Shown here piece by piece: positions 6,566 through 6,809 of a stretch of 6,809 nt of DNA. A program made the position numbers and the translations under genes. Under the pieces are notes generated by a model, which was not told where the DNA came from, made no database searches, and saw only the letters and a list, made by a program, of their open reading frames with translations. This DNA is from Bacteroidota bacterium. GTDB lineage: Bacteria; Bacteroidota; Bacteroidia; Chitinophagales; Chitinophagaceae. The first letter of the stretch is position 1; each line of letters opens with the position of its first letter. Where the stretch lies: positions 1 to 6,809 of the forward strand of contig JAGWTK010000211.1 of the NCBI GenBank assembly GCA_028876035.1, read 5' to 3'.

Positions 6566-6809
6566 ATGCAAATCTATCAAAGCCTGGTTAAAAAGGAGAA
6601 GAAACTGGCGGTCATCGGTCTGGGATACGTAGGACTGCCGGTTGCGCTTGCCTTCGCAAAACATCTTTCGGTTATTGGCTTTGATATCAGCGATGAGAAG
6701 ATCCAGCTCTTGAAACAAAGCACGGACCCCAGCAAAGAAGTGCCACCCACCGAATTTAAAAACAGCGACATCACGTTTACCAGCTGCCAGGATGATCTCA
6801 AAAATGCCA
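6566..6809 (+). CDS. UDP-N-acetylhexosamine 6-dehydrogenase-type enzyme (N-terminal part, cut by window end)
   Basis: The first 81 codons of a nucleotide-sugar dehydrogenase. KKLAVIGLGYVGLPVALAFA (12-31) contains the NAD-binding motif GLGYVGLP (18-25). D40 in VIGFDIS, at the end of the second strand, would bind the adenosine ribose. The short leader MQIYQSLVKKEK before this strand, and SVIGFDISDEKIQLL after it, resemble the TviB/VipA/WbpO group, which oxidises UDP-GlcNAc or UDP-GalNAc at C6 to the uronic acid with two NAD+, more than the UDP-glucose dehydrogenase Ugd group. The catalytic Cys and the sugar-binding half lie beyond the window, so substrate and intactness are unproven. The ATG is 11 bases after the preceding stop and has no Shine-Dalgarno sequence. 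The gene would supply a HexNAcA residue, making the polysaccharide acidic. Confidence 0.85.
   Translation, partial: MQIYQSLVKKEKKLAVIGLGYVGLPVALAFAKHLSVIGFDISDEKIQLLKQSTDPSKEVPPTEFKNSDITFTSCQDDLKNA

Noticed and set aside
6557..6571. Two overlapping perfect palindromes, CAAGCTTG (6557-6564) and TTGCATGCAA (6562-6571), across the start of the dehydrogenase gene; the core AAGCTTGCATGC also matches the HindIII-SphI end of the pUC polylinker.
   Set aside because: The match stops after 12 bases (no CTGCAG follows), and both flanking genes read through naturally with normal spacing, so vector sequence is unlikely. The palindromes are too short and compact to be a terminator, and no regulator is implied.

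Overview
This window is the interior of a surface-polysaccharide (capsule, exopolysaccharide or O-antigen type) biosynthesis cluster. The host is probably a member of the Bacteroidota, perhaps a Chitinophaga-like lineage. The case for that phylum is indirect. Almost no start codon has a clear Shine-Dalgarno sequence, and several sit in A-rich leaders instead. Base composition is moderate. The proteins read like Bacteroidota polysaccharide-locus proteins, for example the N-terminus of the last gene. No rRNA, tRNA, mobile element, CRISPR array, terminator or clear promoter is visible.

Layout: everything lies on the + strand and is packed like one operon, with no gap between genes longer than 11 bases. 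Bases 2-58 are probably the tail of an upstream gene. They are followed by a GDP-mannose 4,6-dehydratase-type enzyme (67-1029), a family 4 glycosyltransferase (1019-2044), a second and different family 4 glycosyltransferase (2044-3180), a NodU/CmcH/TobZ-type carbamoyltransferase (3188-4915), a family 2 glycosyltransferase (4921-5685), an extended SDR resembling WbpV-type nucleotide-sugar 4-ketoreductases (5682-6554), and the first 81 codons of a UDP-N-acetylhexosamine 6-dehydrogenase-type enzyme (6566 to the window end). Three junctions overlap (11, 1 and 4 bases), which suggests translational coupling.

How the genes work together (inference): the dehydratase, ketoreductase and dehydrogenase supply activated sugars. 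These would be a GDP-4-keto-6-deoxyhexose and its products, a UDP-6-deoxy-HexNAc such as QuiNAc or FucNAc, and a UDP-HexNAc uronic acid. Three glycosyltransferases add sugars to a lipid-linked repeat unit, and the carbamoyltransferase decorates one sugar with an O-carbamoyl group. Flippase, polymerase, initiating transferase and export genes are not in the window, so the export route and final structure cannot be read from it.

Most of the window is a recognisable type of locus. The points most worth a second look are the carbamoyltransferase in this setting, the altered substrate-loop motifs of the Gmd-like enzyme, the unassigned reduction step for its product, and a slippery A-heptamer placed exactly where a -1 slip would join the family 2 glycosyltransferase to the SDR.
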